From: Leptodontidium sp. MPI-SDFR-AT-0119
Lineage: Eukaryota; Ascomycota; Leotiomycetes; Helotiales; Leptodontidiaceae
Length of the DNA: 64,000 nt
Reading direction: 5' to 3'
Assembly (NCBI GenBank): GCA_020726505.1
Contig: JAHLEZ010000020.1
Coordinates: 1,178,001 to 1,242,000, forward strand
Position numbers and translations under genes: made by a program. How positions within the stretch are numbered: the stretch's first letter is position 1; the number at the start of each line of letters is the position of its first letter. This document shows positions 10,029 through 18,094 of the stretch, piece after piece. The notes under the pieces were generated by a model. That model had not been told where the DNA came from and did no database searches. It saw nothing but the letters and a program-made list of their open reading frames with translations.

Positions 10029-13000
10029 CTAGCATGCTAGCTTTCGGTAAGGACAAGTGTCCTCATAAAAGCGGTTTCTACGCCACCACTCTATTAGTAA
10101 AGAGATACCTTCGCCAGTGCCGAGGAGCTGTGGTATCAGGGTATAAGGAGGCCCTTGAGGGCGGCTAGCGCGCCTCCGAGCAATTCTGCAAAAGAAGAAG
10201 TGGAATCGTGACTTTGGAGAGCCGCAAGAGCAATACAGTTCGGCCTCTGTATGGTTAAACCTCTCATGGTAGTCCTTAAAGTCGCCGTGGTTCGATCTGG
10301 CTGCTAGGATCCGGCCTAGTTCCTTCCTGGGGAGCCGTAGCTCCTTCGGGGGAACGGGGGCTGTGCTGATTGATAGAAGTCGGTAATTCTCGTGTGCTGC
10401 AGTTACCCACCACTCCGCACGTGCGTTTGTAGCTTGCAGGGCTTGCCATCTCTTTAGGGAAGCAAAGGAGAGAGGGAGGGAGGAGCTGGGGAGCTGAGAG
10501 GAGCCTTTACGGGCCTCTATGTCTGCTAGCTCGTTTCCATGAACATCCGCGTGACCTGGCACCCAGCGGATATGTATGTCTCCGGCTGATGAAACATGGC
10601 CTCTTCTCTTCCAAGCCTCTCTTGCCTCTATAAAGGAAGTGAAAACAGACTGTGAGGTGGACGGTGAAGGAGAGAGAAGGCGTAGCGCAACTTCGAGGTT
10701 GTCGAGGCAGACCCAGACGTCTTTTGCAAGTCGGTTTAAGGGGTGTAAGAGGGCCGCTCTTGCACCAAGTAACGCGGCAATGGCTTCTGCATCGAAGATT
10801 TCAGCACTAGGGCCGAGAGGGTAAGACTCTTTGTGCGTGGCTCCAAACTGTGAAATAGCATAGCCTGCTCCTGCATTGCCATTTTGAAGCTTTGAACCGT
10901 CTGTGTATACTATTATATCGTTTGTCGGGATTTGATGGATAAAGTGCGTAAATGCAGAGGCGCGTTGTTCTTTAGTAAGGGTAGGGTCCGGAGCTCCTAT
11001 TCCTTTCTCTGCTTCTTTCCGGCTTTCTGCCATAAACCAAGGGGGTAGTGCAAGCATATCGAGCTGTTCTGAGGGAGGTAGGGAAAGAAACCTTCTCGCG
11101 AAACGGGTTGGGGCTTGGCTTCTTCGTGTCGTCGGTATAAGGGGTCCTCGAATGGCATATGCACGTGTTCGGAGGGGGTGTTGAGGGTCGAGTCGTCGAA
11201 TTCGGACTGCAGCACGTAGTGCTATTTCATCAAGTTTGAGTTCGGGAGGTGAGAGCCCGGATTCTCGGTATAATACCGAGGAGGGGGTTGTAGAAAACAC
11301 AGGAAGAATAGATCTGGCTGAGGTTAGAGTTACTTTTCCAAGCTTCTCAATTAGATTGTCAACTCCATTTGAGGTGTGGCCGGTGCGTGTCTGCCTCTTA
11401 CGGCCTGGCCACCACGTCTCCGCTGCAAAGTAAGCAACAGAGAGCACACACGCTTCCATAGCTTGTCGTGTAAGCATAGGAGATACGCCTCGAAGTGTGT
11501 TGCCGAGAGAGGAGAGAGCTCTAGCTGTTTTGAGAGCCTTAGATGCTTGTGTAAGGGCATGGTGCTTGAAGGTCAGCTTCCTGTCAAAGAGGACTCCGAG
11601 CCACTTAAGGTAAGGGCGCTCTGTGCTTTCGGATACTGTGAAGGATCCGACTTCTATCGAGGGGGAGTTGTTCTTGTCTGCGCGTTTTCGAGAGAAGTGT
11701 AGAAGCTCTGACTTCTCAGGATCAAAGGTAATCCCTTCCAAACGTCCCCACTCTAAAGCTTGAGCAAGTGTAGCCGATAGGGCAAGGGAGTTCTCTTGGA
11801 GGGAGGGAGAGATTTTGCAGGAAGCAACATCGTCTGCATAACCAAATCCATCCTGAAGCTGGTCAAGGAAAAAGAGAGGGGAGATATAAAGCATAAAAAG
11901 AATAGGTGAGACCGGGGAACCCTGAGGCAGCCCGCACTCTATTGCTCTTGCATCTCCAATCTCGCCATCGAGCCGGATGCAGACTTTGCGGTTTGTAGCA
12001 AAGGAGGCCACCCACTCGCACAAGTAGCTAGGCCACCCTTGTTCCCGTAGTCGTCTTACGAGCCTGCCAGGCAGGACTGCATCGAATGCCCCCTTGACGT
12101 CGAGTGTAAGGACAGAAGCTGTACGGCCCTGGTTTAAAGCCGTTTCGATATCGTGGGTGAGGCACGTTGTAAGGTCAACTGAGGACCGCAAAGGGAGAGC
12201 ACCAAACTGTTGTGGGGCTAGAACGTTATATTTAATTGCGACCCATGACATTCTTTTAGCCACGAGTCTCTCTAGGCCTTTCCCAAGCACGGAAAGAAGG
12301 GCGATAGGTCTATATGACCGGGGGGAGGATCGGTCCGCTTTGTTTGGCTTGCTAAGGATGGCGAGGATAGCGGTTCGGAAGCAAGAGGGGTGATAGCCAA
12401 TTTGAATACAAGCTTGGAAGAGCTTAAAGACGTGCTTCTTTAATAGAGGCCACCCTAAGCGTAGAACTGGCGTAGGGATTTCGTCTTTGCCAGGCGTTGT
12501 GTTGCCTGCTCCGAGTATTGACTTCTCTACCTCCTGTTCTGTGATGTCGGGGAAGGGAAGGGAGGCTTTGGGGGTAGCGAAGGCTGTAAGGGGGATGTCA
12601 CCAACTTCTGCAGCATTACGTAGTAGGTTTCGCGCAAGGACGTCTCTTTTGGCTTCCAACGTGGTGGCAGGGGGGTCTTGAGGGCGTAGAGGGTCTCTTA
12701 AGGGAGGGGATCGAAAAGAACCTGTTGACTTATGCCACTTTGCAATCTCGAAGACGTCTTTGCTTGTAGCTGCCTCGTTGAGCTTCTTCTGGTAAAAGGA
12801 CTCCTTTGCTTGCCGGGTTGCCCTACGCAGCGCTTTCTTTGCTTCGTCTGTTGCGAAACCGTATTGCCCTCTTCTTGCAGCCCGGAAATCTTGTACTGCA
12901 AGGGCGCAAGCTTCGTTCCACCACGGCTGTCCCATGTTGTGTGGTAGCGCACGCCTAGCAGAGCCTTGACAGGCTTTCTGAGTTGCTTCAACGATGTTCG

Positions 13001-13874
13001 AGGCATATTCGTCAAGCGAGTTAGCTGTGAGAAGGGTTGGGGGAGGTAAGATGCTCTCAAGGTTGCATTTTAGAAGGGAAGTAAAAGCTTCCTCTTCTAG
13101 CGTGGCAAAACGCAGGTGCGTAGGCCGTTCCCGTGCTCTGTTATCCCACAGGATATCCGTTAATAAGGGGAGGTGATCCGAAGCGATTTGAAGCTTTCGT
13201 TTAACTCTTGTGCTAGCTCCTAGGCGGCGGAGGGCGGACGAAGCAAACGCAAGGTCCAGTACGTTGCCCGATTTTTGAGTGGGCTTGTCGACTTGCGAGA
13301 TGTAAGATAGATCCTGTGTCTCCATCCACGAGACAAAGGGGTCTGCAAGGGGGTTGGTCGTACCATGGTAAGAAGGTTGCCAGAGCTGGTGATGTAAGTT
13401 AAAGTCACCGGCTATAAAAGTAGCCGAAGGGAAAGAGGAAGGAGGGAGAGACATAAGGCTAGTGACGGCGCCATTCCCTCTATATGGGCTCCCTGAGGGT
13501 GCGTTGTAGACGTTTATGACCATGAGTGGTTGGTTTGTAGACGTCTGAATTGCTAAGAAGAGCAGGTCGTTAGCTGCTTCGTCTTCTTGTGGGAGTAGGC
13601 GTTTTTGTGTTGCACGTAGGCCTACTCCTCTCCGCACATATGTCATGACACGGGGAGTATTTTCGAAGGTATCTACCGGAGAGAAGCATTCGAAGGAAGG
13701 GTGCTTCTTTGTAATGCGCCTATTAAGCTCAGAGAAGATTCTCGGTTCTTGTACCAGAAGAATATCGATGGAAGAATCAAATGCCGTGGAGAGAGCTAGC
13801 TCGTGAGAACTAGAGCACTTTCCTACATTAATTGAAAGGATTGAGAGTGGCGTAGAGAGGCCTCCTCTACTCAT
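10029..13874 (-). CDS. LINE-1 ORF2: endonuclease, reverse transcriptase, RNase H
   Basis: 1,281 residues in one open frame. The N-terminus is an APE/EEP-type endonuclease (LSILSINVGKC, VQEPRIF, AGDFNLHHQLW, SDHLPLLTDI). The centre is a reverse transcriptase with QFGALPLRSSVDLT, LDVKGAFDAV, GLPQGSPVSPILF and the catalytic FGYADD. The C-terminal third carries RNase H motifs (VYTDGSKL, EAIAALLGARAAL, a later catalytic-type Asp in CLDNLEVAL, and GHADVHGNELAD). A CxCx(8)HxxxxC-like cluster, YCSCGSPKSRFHFFFC, lies near the end. All expected catalytic residues are visible, so the enzyme could be active. ORF2 begins inside the ORF1 stop region with an 8-nt overlap. Plus-strand open frames here are antisense shadows. 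Confidence 0.92.
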   Translation of the reverse strand: MSRGGLSTPLSILSINVGKCSSSHELALSTAFDSSIDILLVQEPRIFSELNRRITKKHPSFECFSPVDTFENTPRVMTYVRRGVGLRATQKRLLPQEDEAANDLLFLAIQTSTNQPLMVINVYNAPSGSPYRGNGAVTSLMSLPPSSFPSATFIAGDFNLHHQLWQPSYHGTTNPLADPFVSWMETQDLSYISQVDKPTQKSGNVLDLAFASSALRRLGASTRVKRKLQIASDHLPLLTDILWDNRARERPTHLRFATLEEEAFTSLLKCNLESILPPPTLLTANSLDEYASNIVEATQKACQGSARRALPHNMGQPWWNEACALAVQDFRAARRGQYGFATDEAKKALRRATRQAKESFYQKKLNEAATSKDVFEIAKWHKSTGSFRSPPLRDPLRPQDPPATTLEAKRDVLARNLLRNAAEVGDIPLTAFATPKASLPFPDITEQEVEKSILGAGNTTPGKDEIPTPVLRLGWPLLKKHVFKLFQACIQIGYHPSCFRTAILAILSKPNKADRSSPRSYRPIALLSVLGKGLERLVAKRMSWVAIKYNVLAPQQFGALPLRSSVDLTTCLTHDIETALNQGRTASVLTLDVKGAFDAVLPGRLVRRLREQGWPSYLCEWVASFATNRKVCIRLDGEIGDARAIECGLPQGSPVSPILFMLYISPLFFLDQLQDGFGYADDVASCKISPSLQENSLALSATLAQALEWGRLEGITFDPEKSELLHFSRKRADKNNSPSIEVGSFTVSESTERPYLKWLGVLFDRKLTFKHHALTQASKALKTARALSSLGNTLRGVSPMLTRQAMEACVLSVAYFAAETWWPGRKRQTRTGHTSNGVDNLIEKLGKVTLTSARSILPVFSTTPSSVLYRESGLSPPELKLDEIALRAAVRIRRLDPQHPLRTRAYAIRGPLIPTTRRSQAPTRFARRFLSLPPSEQLDMLALPPWFMAESRKEAEKGIGAPDPTLTKEQRASAFTHFIHQIPTNDIIVYTDGSKLQNGNAGAGYAISQFGATHKESYPLGPSAEIFDAEAIAALLGARAALLHPLNRLAKDVWVCLDNLEVALRLLSPSPSTSQSVFTSFIEAREAWKRRGHVSSAGDIHIRWVPGHADVHGNELADIEARKGSSQLPSSSLPLSFASLKRWQALQATNARAEWWVTAAHENYRLLSISTAPVPPKELRLPRKELGRILAARSNHGDFKDYHERFNHTEAELYCSCGSPKSRFHFFFCRIARRRASRPQGPPYTLIPQLLGTGEGISLLIEWWRRNRFYEDTCPYRKLAC

Positions 13875-15456
13875 TGAGCGCAGAGCTTGTGAAAAGGCGC
13901 TTCCCGGGCATAAGTTGCTCGGAAGGGGAGGGTAAGGAGTATCGCGAGCCTTGGCTTGTAGTAGGAGGGAGTGTAAGGACTTGGCTAGCGGGGGGTGTGC
14001 TGGGCCGCAGCGGGGCTGTGGGAGTCTCTATTTCCATAGCATGTGGGGTTTCCTGTTGAACTGAGGGTGGCTTGGAGGGAGGGCAGCCAGCTGTTTTAAT
14101 CTTTAGGAAGGCGGCGGAACAGGATTGTCGGATTTGGGCTTTCTGTTGTTTGGTGAGAGCGACTTGGTTCGGTTTTGGCCTGAGGAGGCACTCGAGCGAG
14201 TCAGCAGGGTGAGGCCCGTGACAGTGGTAGCAACGGGGGGGGCATGAGTGCGCTATGGTGGAGCATGGAGTGTGCTCCTTTTCTGTGTGGGTAGTGGATC
14301 CGCAGAGGCGGCAGCGGGCTAGCCTGGCGCAGGTCCTCTCATTGTGCCACATTAAGCAGCGATTGCACTGTATAACTGCCACCCTCTTTGGCAGTAGTTT
14401 AACTGAGGCACGCGCTCCGAAGAGAAGGAGAGTCCGGGGGAGGGTGGTGATGTTGCTAGGGAATCTAGCGGTCCAGGTGGACGAGAATGTATGGGGTGAC
14501 TCGGTGCTGTGCCGGGTCTCTGCGACTTGTACTGGAGCAAAGCCGAGCTCTTCTGTAAGGGCAGACGAGAGGTTTTCTGGGGTGACTCGGATTTGAGTTA
14601 TTTGGTTATCCTGGAAGCCATGGAAGGATCTAGGAATTGAGGAGATTCGGTAGCTAACTAGGTTGCTGGCTTTCTCAACAACGCAAGGCCCTTTTTCGGA
14701 GAAGAGGGCGGTAATTTGGGGGATTAGTGCTTCGAGCGAGTCTTGTGACTCGGGAGAGAGAGGGCAGAGGGCAAAGCCGGTCCTGGTGGCTTGGATCTCC
14801 TTGACGAGCTTCTTTTCTAGGGCTTTGTTGAGGTCGTTCTGGATGCTGTAGGTCGACACAGCCCTTAGGACATGATTCTCGGGGAGCCGGACAAACAGGC
14901 GGTTGTCGAGGGGAGGGGTCTTGGGTGGAGCCTTCTTCTTTAGCTGATGGCTTGCTTGGGGAGCTGGTATTGGGGGCAGTCTAGCCATGGCGTTTGCATA
15001 TGATGGGGTGTGCTTTTGGGCTGGTCCTTGGACTCTGGTAGCTTGGGGTACTGCTACGGACTCGAGTGTAGTGGCCTCCTCAGTAGAAGGAGTTAGCGAC
15101 CCTGTGGTAGAAGGTAGGGTGAATGAGGCAGTGTTAGGATTAGGTAGGCACATATATGGTAAGGGAGGTCGAGGGGAGCCACGGACGTGGTTGTCAAAGT
15201 GTCGTTGCGCCACGGTTGAGATGTCTTGGCAGAACGCGTAGAAGCTTTTGCGTAGGTGAGGGGAAAGGGCCTTTACGGTTTCTCCTTGGAGTTGCTCGTC
15301 AAGTATGCTAGCTATGTTGCTAAAAAGTAGAGTGGCTTCCTCTGCCCTGGTGGAGGCGGCTGTAGTTACAGCAAGTAGGGACTCCGAGAGGGGTTTTTGG
15401 CGCGTCGTTGACGCGGGCCCCCCCGCGGGAACGGGAGCGGGGGGCCTAGGCGGCAT
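13867..15456 (-). CDS. LINE-1 ORF1 (Gag-like, zinc-knuckle protein)
   Basis: 529 residues. The N-terminus is Pro/Ala-rich and the middle is an RNA-binding-like region. A run of Cys/His knuckles lies at about 365-430: CNRCLMWHNERTCARLARC, CGSTTHTEKEHTPC and CYHCHGPHPADSLEC. This is the usual architecture of fungal LINE ORF1, which packages the element RNA. The ORF is complete, with ATG at 15456 and stop TAG at 13867-13869. The stop overlaps the ORF2 start in the string ATGAGTAG, an arrangement suited to termination-reinitiation. It is a mobile-element gene, not a host gene. Confidence 0.88.
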   Translation of the reverse strand: MPPRPPAPVPAGGPASTTRQKPLSESLLAVTTAASTRAEEATLLFSNIASILDEQLQGETVKALSPHLRKSFYAFCQDISTVAQRHFDNHVRGSPRPPLPYMCLPNPNTASFTLPSTTGSLTPSTEEATTLESVAVPQATRVQGPAQKHTPSYANAMARLPPIPAPQASHQLKKKAPPKTPPLDNRLFVRLPENHVLRAVSTYSIQNDLNKALEKKLVKEIQATRTGFALCPLSPESQDSLEALIPQITALFSEKGPCVVEKASNLVSYRISSIPRSFHGFQDNQITQIRVTPENLSSALTEELGFAPVQVAETRHSTESPHTFSSTWTARFPSNITTLPRTLLLFGARASVKLLPKRVAVIQCNRCLMWHNERTCARLARCRLCGSTTHTEKEHTPCSTIAHSCPPRCYHCHGPHPADSLECLLRPKPNQVALTKQQKAQIRQSCSAAFLKIKTAGCPPSKPPSVQQETPHAMEIETPTAPLRPSTPPASQVLTLPPTTSQGSRYSLPSPSEQLMPGKRLFTSSALNE

Positions 15457-15581
15457 GGCTGCTGGGGGAGGAGGAGGGAGTGAGGTACCCGGTGTGAGAG
15501 ACAGTAGGTAATTCAGTCAGTAAGAGGATGGAGATGTCCCTGGGATTGGAAGGTGGATGAGCGATGGAGCTTTGTGATGAT

Positions 15582-17369
15582 GATGAAGTTTATTCGCCCG
15601 GTTCTAAACCTAAAGGGCCCTAGTCTATATTACATAATCCACTTCGTTCAGTGTTTCCATGACCTCCTGAAGCCCGTACAGAAATGCCTCTTCCAGTATC
15701 TTCCACTTTCGGTAATTGCCTTGATCAAACGAGGTCTCGTGTGTGGTTAGTAGCAAGTGAGCTTGAAGATCATTCCTCCAAGTGTTCAATATCCTATCGT
15801 CGGCAACTGAAGCGAGACCTGCTGGGGACACGAGGGTGCTGGGGGTTAGTCGGGGTGAGAGAATGAGATGGGATTTACTATTGTGGGGTGTTGGCTGCCT
15901 GTACTACGTCCATGTCTAGTCGTCCTGTGGCAATGGCAAACTTGATCGTTGCTCGTACTGCTTCCATATTTGGTGTCCATGTCTCCGGGTCAGATGGTGC
16001 TTTCCCACCCAAGTAGAAAGAGAGGTTGCCTCTTCTTGTGTCTGCCTGTGCTAGCATTTGTGTTCGGTATGCATCCCATCTCGCGCATTGGAAGAGGAAA
16101 TGCTTGACGGTTTCCCTTGCTTGGCCGCATTGGCATTGGTCTGATTCCGCTGCTCCAATCCGGTGGAGGTATCCATTGAGTCGTGCCATTCCCGTTCGGA
16201 GTTGTGCTAATACGCTCGCTTCTCTCCGCTTGAGGCCGTCGTACAGGGTACGAGTGTGCTTGCCTGGCAGTGCTGTGTCCATTTCTCTCGAATACTTTCC
16301 TACTCCGTCTGGCAGTGTCCTTGTTACTCCTGTCGCTATTGCATTGTTTATGATTGTGGACTTGGCTTGTTGACATTGCCCTTGAGGTGTTCGGCCCTGC
16401 TCCGTGGCCTGTCGTGCTGCCTCCTTTGCTCTCCTGCCTTGCTCGAAACTCCCTTGCGATGGGACCCATATCATGGAGACGGAGTTGCCTCCTTGCCTCA
16501 GCATGCGAACTAGCTCGTAGATTTCTTTAATGCTGCTTTGTCCTGATTGATGTCTTGGTTGACTCGTTGCCAGCAGGGCTCCTTGATTGCTTGTAATGAT
16601 AGTGATCTGTCTTCCTACCAGATGTTGTGGTAGCTGCTTCAGTGCCATGGCCATCGCTGCGAGTTCCGCCGTGTATGGGTTCTGTTCCGTTCTTGCTCCT
16701 AGGGTGACCGAGTATGTAGTAGATTCTCTGCCTGTTACAATGCCGAGAGTGTCGTGGATGGCCCCTCCCATCCCAACTATCCCTTTCCTTGCGGACGAGC
16801 TTGTCGCAATCCGTATGCCGCCAATGGTATTCGCAATGTTTGTCGTCTCCTCCGTTCCAAGGTTAATTGTAGCGGGGAGTCGTTCCTCCCACGGAGCTAT
16901 CACATAGGGCTGAATGACCTCCATCCTATCTGTTGGCATGTTTTGGTGCGCATGAGCTATCCTTTGCAATGGTGAGGTGAATCTCCGGAGTTCTCTGGTG
17001 TTTAGCTTTGAGAGCGGGTTCGTCTCCGGTAACGTGCGGAGGTTGACCCACAGCTTCGTAGCCCTCTCTGCATGCCGCTCATCTACTGTACGTATGCTGG
17101 CCTCGGCTTCTGCAACTGCAGTTGCCACTGTTCGAAAGACTCCTGTAATGGCCTGTGCTCCGACTCTTTGTATTCTATTCATTAAGGCCACGCCTTTGTA
17201 TCCGCAAGCATGCATCCAAACGTTCGAGGCATAATCCACGACTGGCGCTACCGTCGCTCCAAACAATTGCCTTGCAGTTGAGGGGGAAACTAGCCGCAGT
17301 CGTTTCAGTGCCATGGCGGCCAGAAGGCCCTTGGTCGTTGCTTTTCCGATGTGCTGCACATACCGGAGT
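15582..17369 (-). mobile_element. LINE-2: 5'-truncated non-LTR retrotransposon
   Basis: Only the 3' part of a second, different LINE family is present. Its 3' end is a CATCATCATC tail (plus-strand gatgatgatgaag near 15575-15587). Its 5' junction falls at 17369/17370, as shown by the 14-bp duplication ctgaaagctttgtg on both sides (9704-9717 and 17370-17383). 5' truncation is usual for target-primed reverse transcription. LINE-1 later inserted in its tail. Confidence 0.82.
15878..17369 (-). pseudogene. LINE-2 ORF2 fragment (RT C-terminal region and RNase H-like domain)
   Basis: About 497 codons are open. The first recognisable part is the end of a reverse transcriptase (RLRYVQHIGKATTKGLLAAM, VAPVVDYASNVWMHA). 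An RNase H-like region follows (ELAAMAMALKQL, IIWVPSQG-type strand at MIWVPSQGSFEQG), and then a Cys/His cluster CQCGQARETVKHFLFQC. The open frame runs about 17 codons upstream into the host inverted repeat by chance, to 17419. The RNase H acidic residues look lost: the TDGS-type start reads IATSSSARKG and the SDSQ-type motif reads TSNQ. Endonuclease and the RT catalytic centre are absent, so this is a dead copy, although its remaining frame has no stop. Confidence 0.82.
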
Positions 17370-17520
17370 CTGAAAGCTTTGTGGCTGCTGTGGCACGCAG
17401 ACAGTTGCAGGACCGCCACGCGGATCGGTACTTCTGATCGACGGAACTAACTGTTCTCGGCTAAAAGCCACAGACGCCTCACCTCCACAAGATTCGTAGT
17501 TTCGCCGCAGTTTTGCTTAT
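17370..17520 (+). repeat. Left long inverted repeat, inner part
   Basis: This continues the left arm beyond LINE-2. It matches in inverted orientation 24414-24455 and then 21120-21241. Conserved blocks are agctttgtggctgctg, ttcggtacttctgatcgacg (with one difference) and tttcgccgcagttt. Similarity fades inward of about 17520. Confidence 0.72.
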
Positions 17521-18094
17521 ATAATCAACAGGCAAGCTTCACCACTTGTCACCCGTCACAATCAGCAATAATACCATGCAGTAGTATCGGACGCAATGCC
17601 TTATTCACACAACTCTGAAAGTTGTTGGCACCTACTTGCCTACCAACCTGGACATTCTCTTCGGACTAAGTTAACCTACGAGCAGCGATATCGACACGCG
17701 TTTCGAAGATCTACAGCGCCCGTCGACGGGCATGGATGAGGAAACGACTGCCCGAGTGCCAGAAGCAACTAGCTTTAGAAGTCCAGATGCCTGGCTGCAA
17801 CTCTTCGAAATGGCGGTGCACAGCGTGCATGTATGGGGACACACACACACACAAGAACAGAAGTCACGACCTGGCGAGAGCAGAGAACAGAACAATTGGA
17901 AGATAAAGAATCGAACCTGTCAAGTCTAAATCTAGATACAGGGGAGGGGGTCCGAGGAAGCTTCAGGGTCGTGAGACTAAATAGGATGTACTTCTGGGTC
18001 ACTCGTCTGCAAGGTCGTTAAATCAGGAAATTGTGATATTTCTATATATAAGATAGATCTATTATCTAAAAGGCGGTCGCTGTAGTACCACTGG
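17521..18094. other. Internal non-coding part of the NLR-carrying element
   Basis: No gene is recognised. It contains a short (AC)n run near 17841-17852. The short open frames on either strand have no family motif. This is the 3' flank of the minus-strand HET/NB-ARC gene. Confidence 0.5.

Larger units (their letters stand above)
9723..15567 (-). mobile_element. LINE-1: full-length non-LTR retrotransposon (Tad/I-type), apparently intact
   Basis: The element has a ~110-bp 5' region, ORF1 (13867-15456), ORF2 (10029-13874), a ~300-bp 3' region and a 3' tail of ATCA/AATC repeats (plus-strand tgattgattgattgattg at 9720-9737). A 14-bp target duplication, agctttgtgatgat, lies at 9709-9722 and 15568-15581. 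Both ORFs are open with no nonsense codon, unlike the hAT copy nearby, so this insertion is recent or has escaped RIP. It landed in the 3' tail of LINE-2. Domain order (Zn-knuckle ORF1; endonuclease, RT and RNase H in ORF2) fits fungal Tad-like LINEs. Confidence 0.9.

Noticed and set aside
10576..15511. Many plus-strand open frames of 60-113 codons opposite the LINE-1 ORFs
   Set aside because: They are antisense shadows of two long, motif-rich minus-strand ORFs and have no motif of their own.
16026..17373. Plus-strand frames opposite the LINE-2 fragment
   Set aside because: Antisense shadows; Cys/Leu-rich by composition only.
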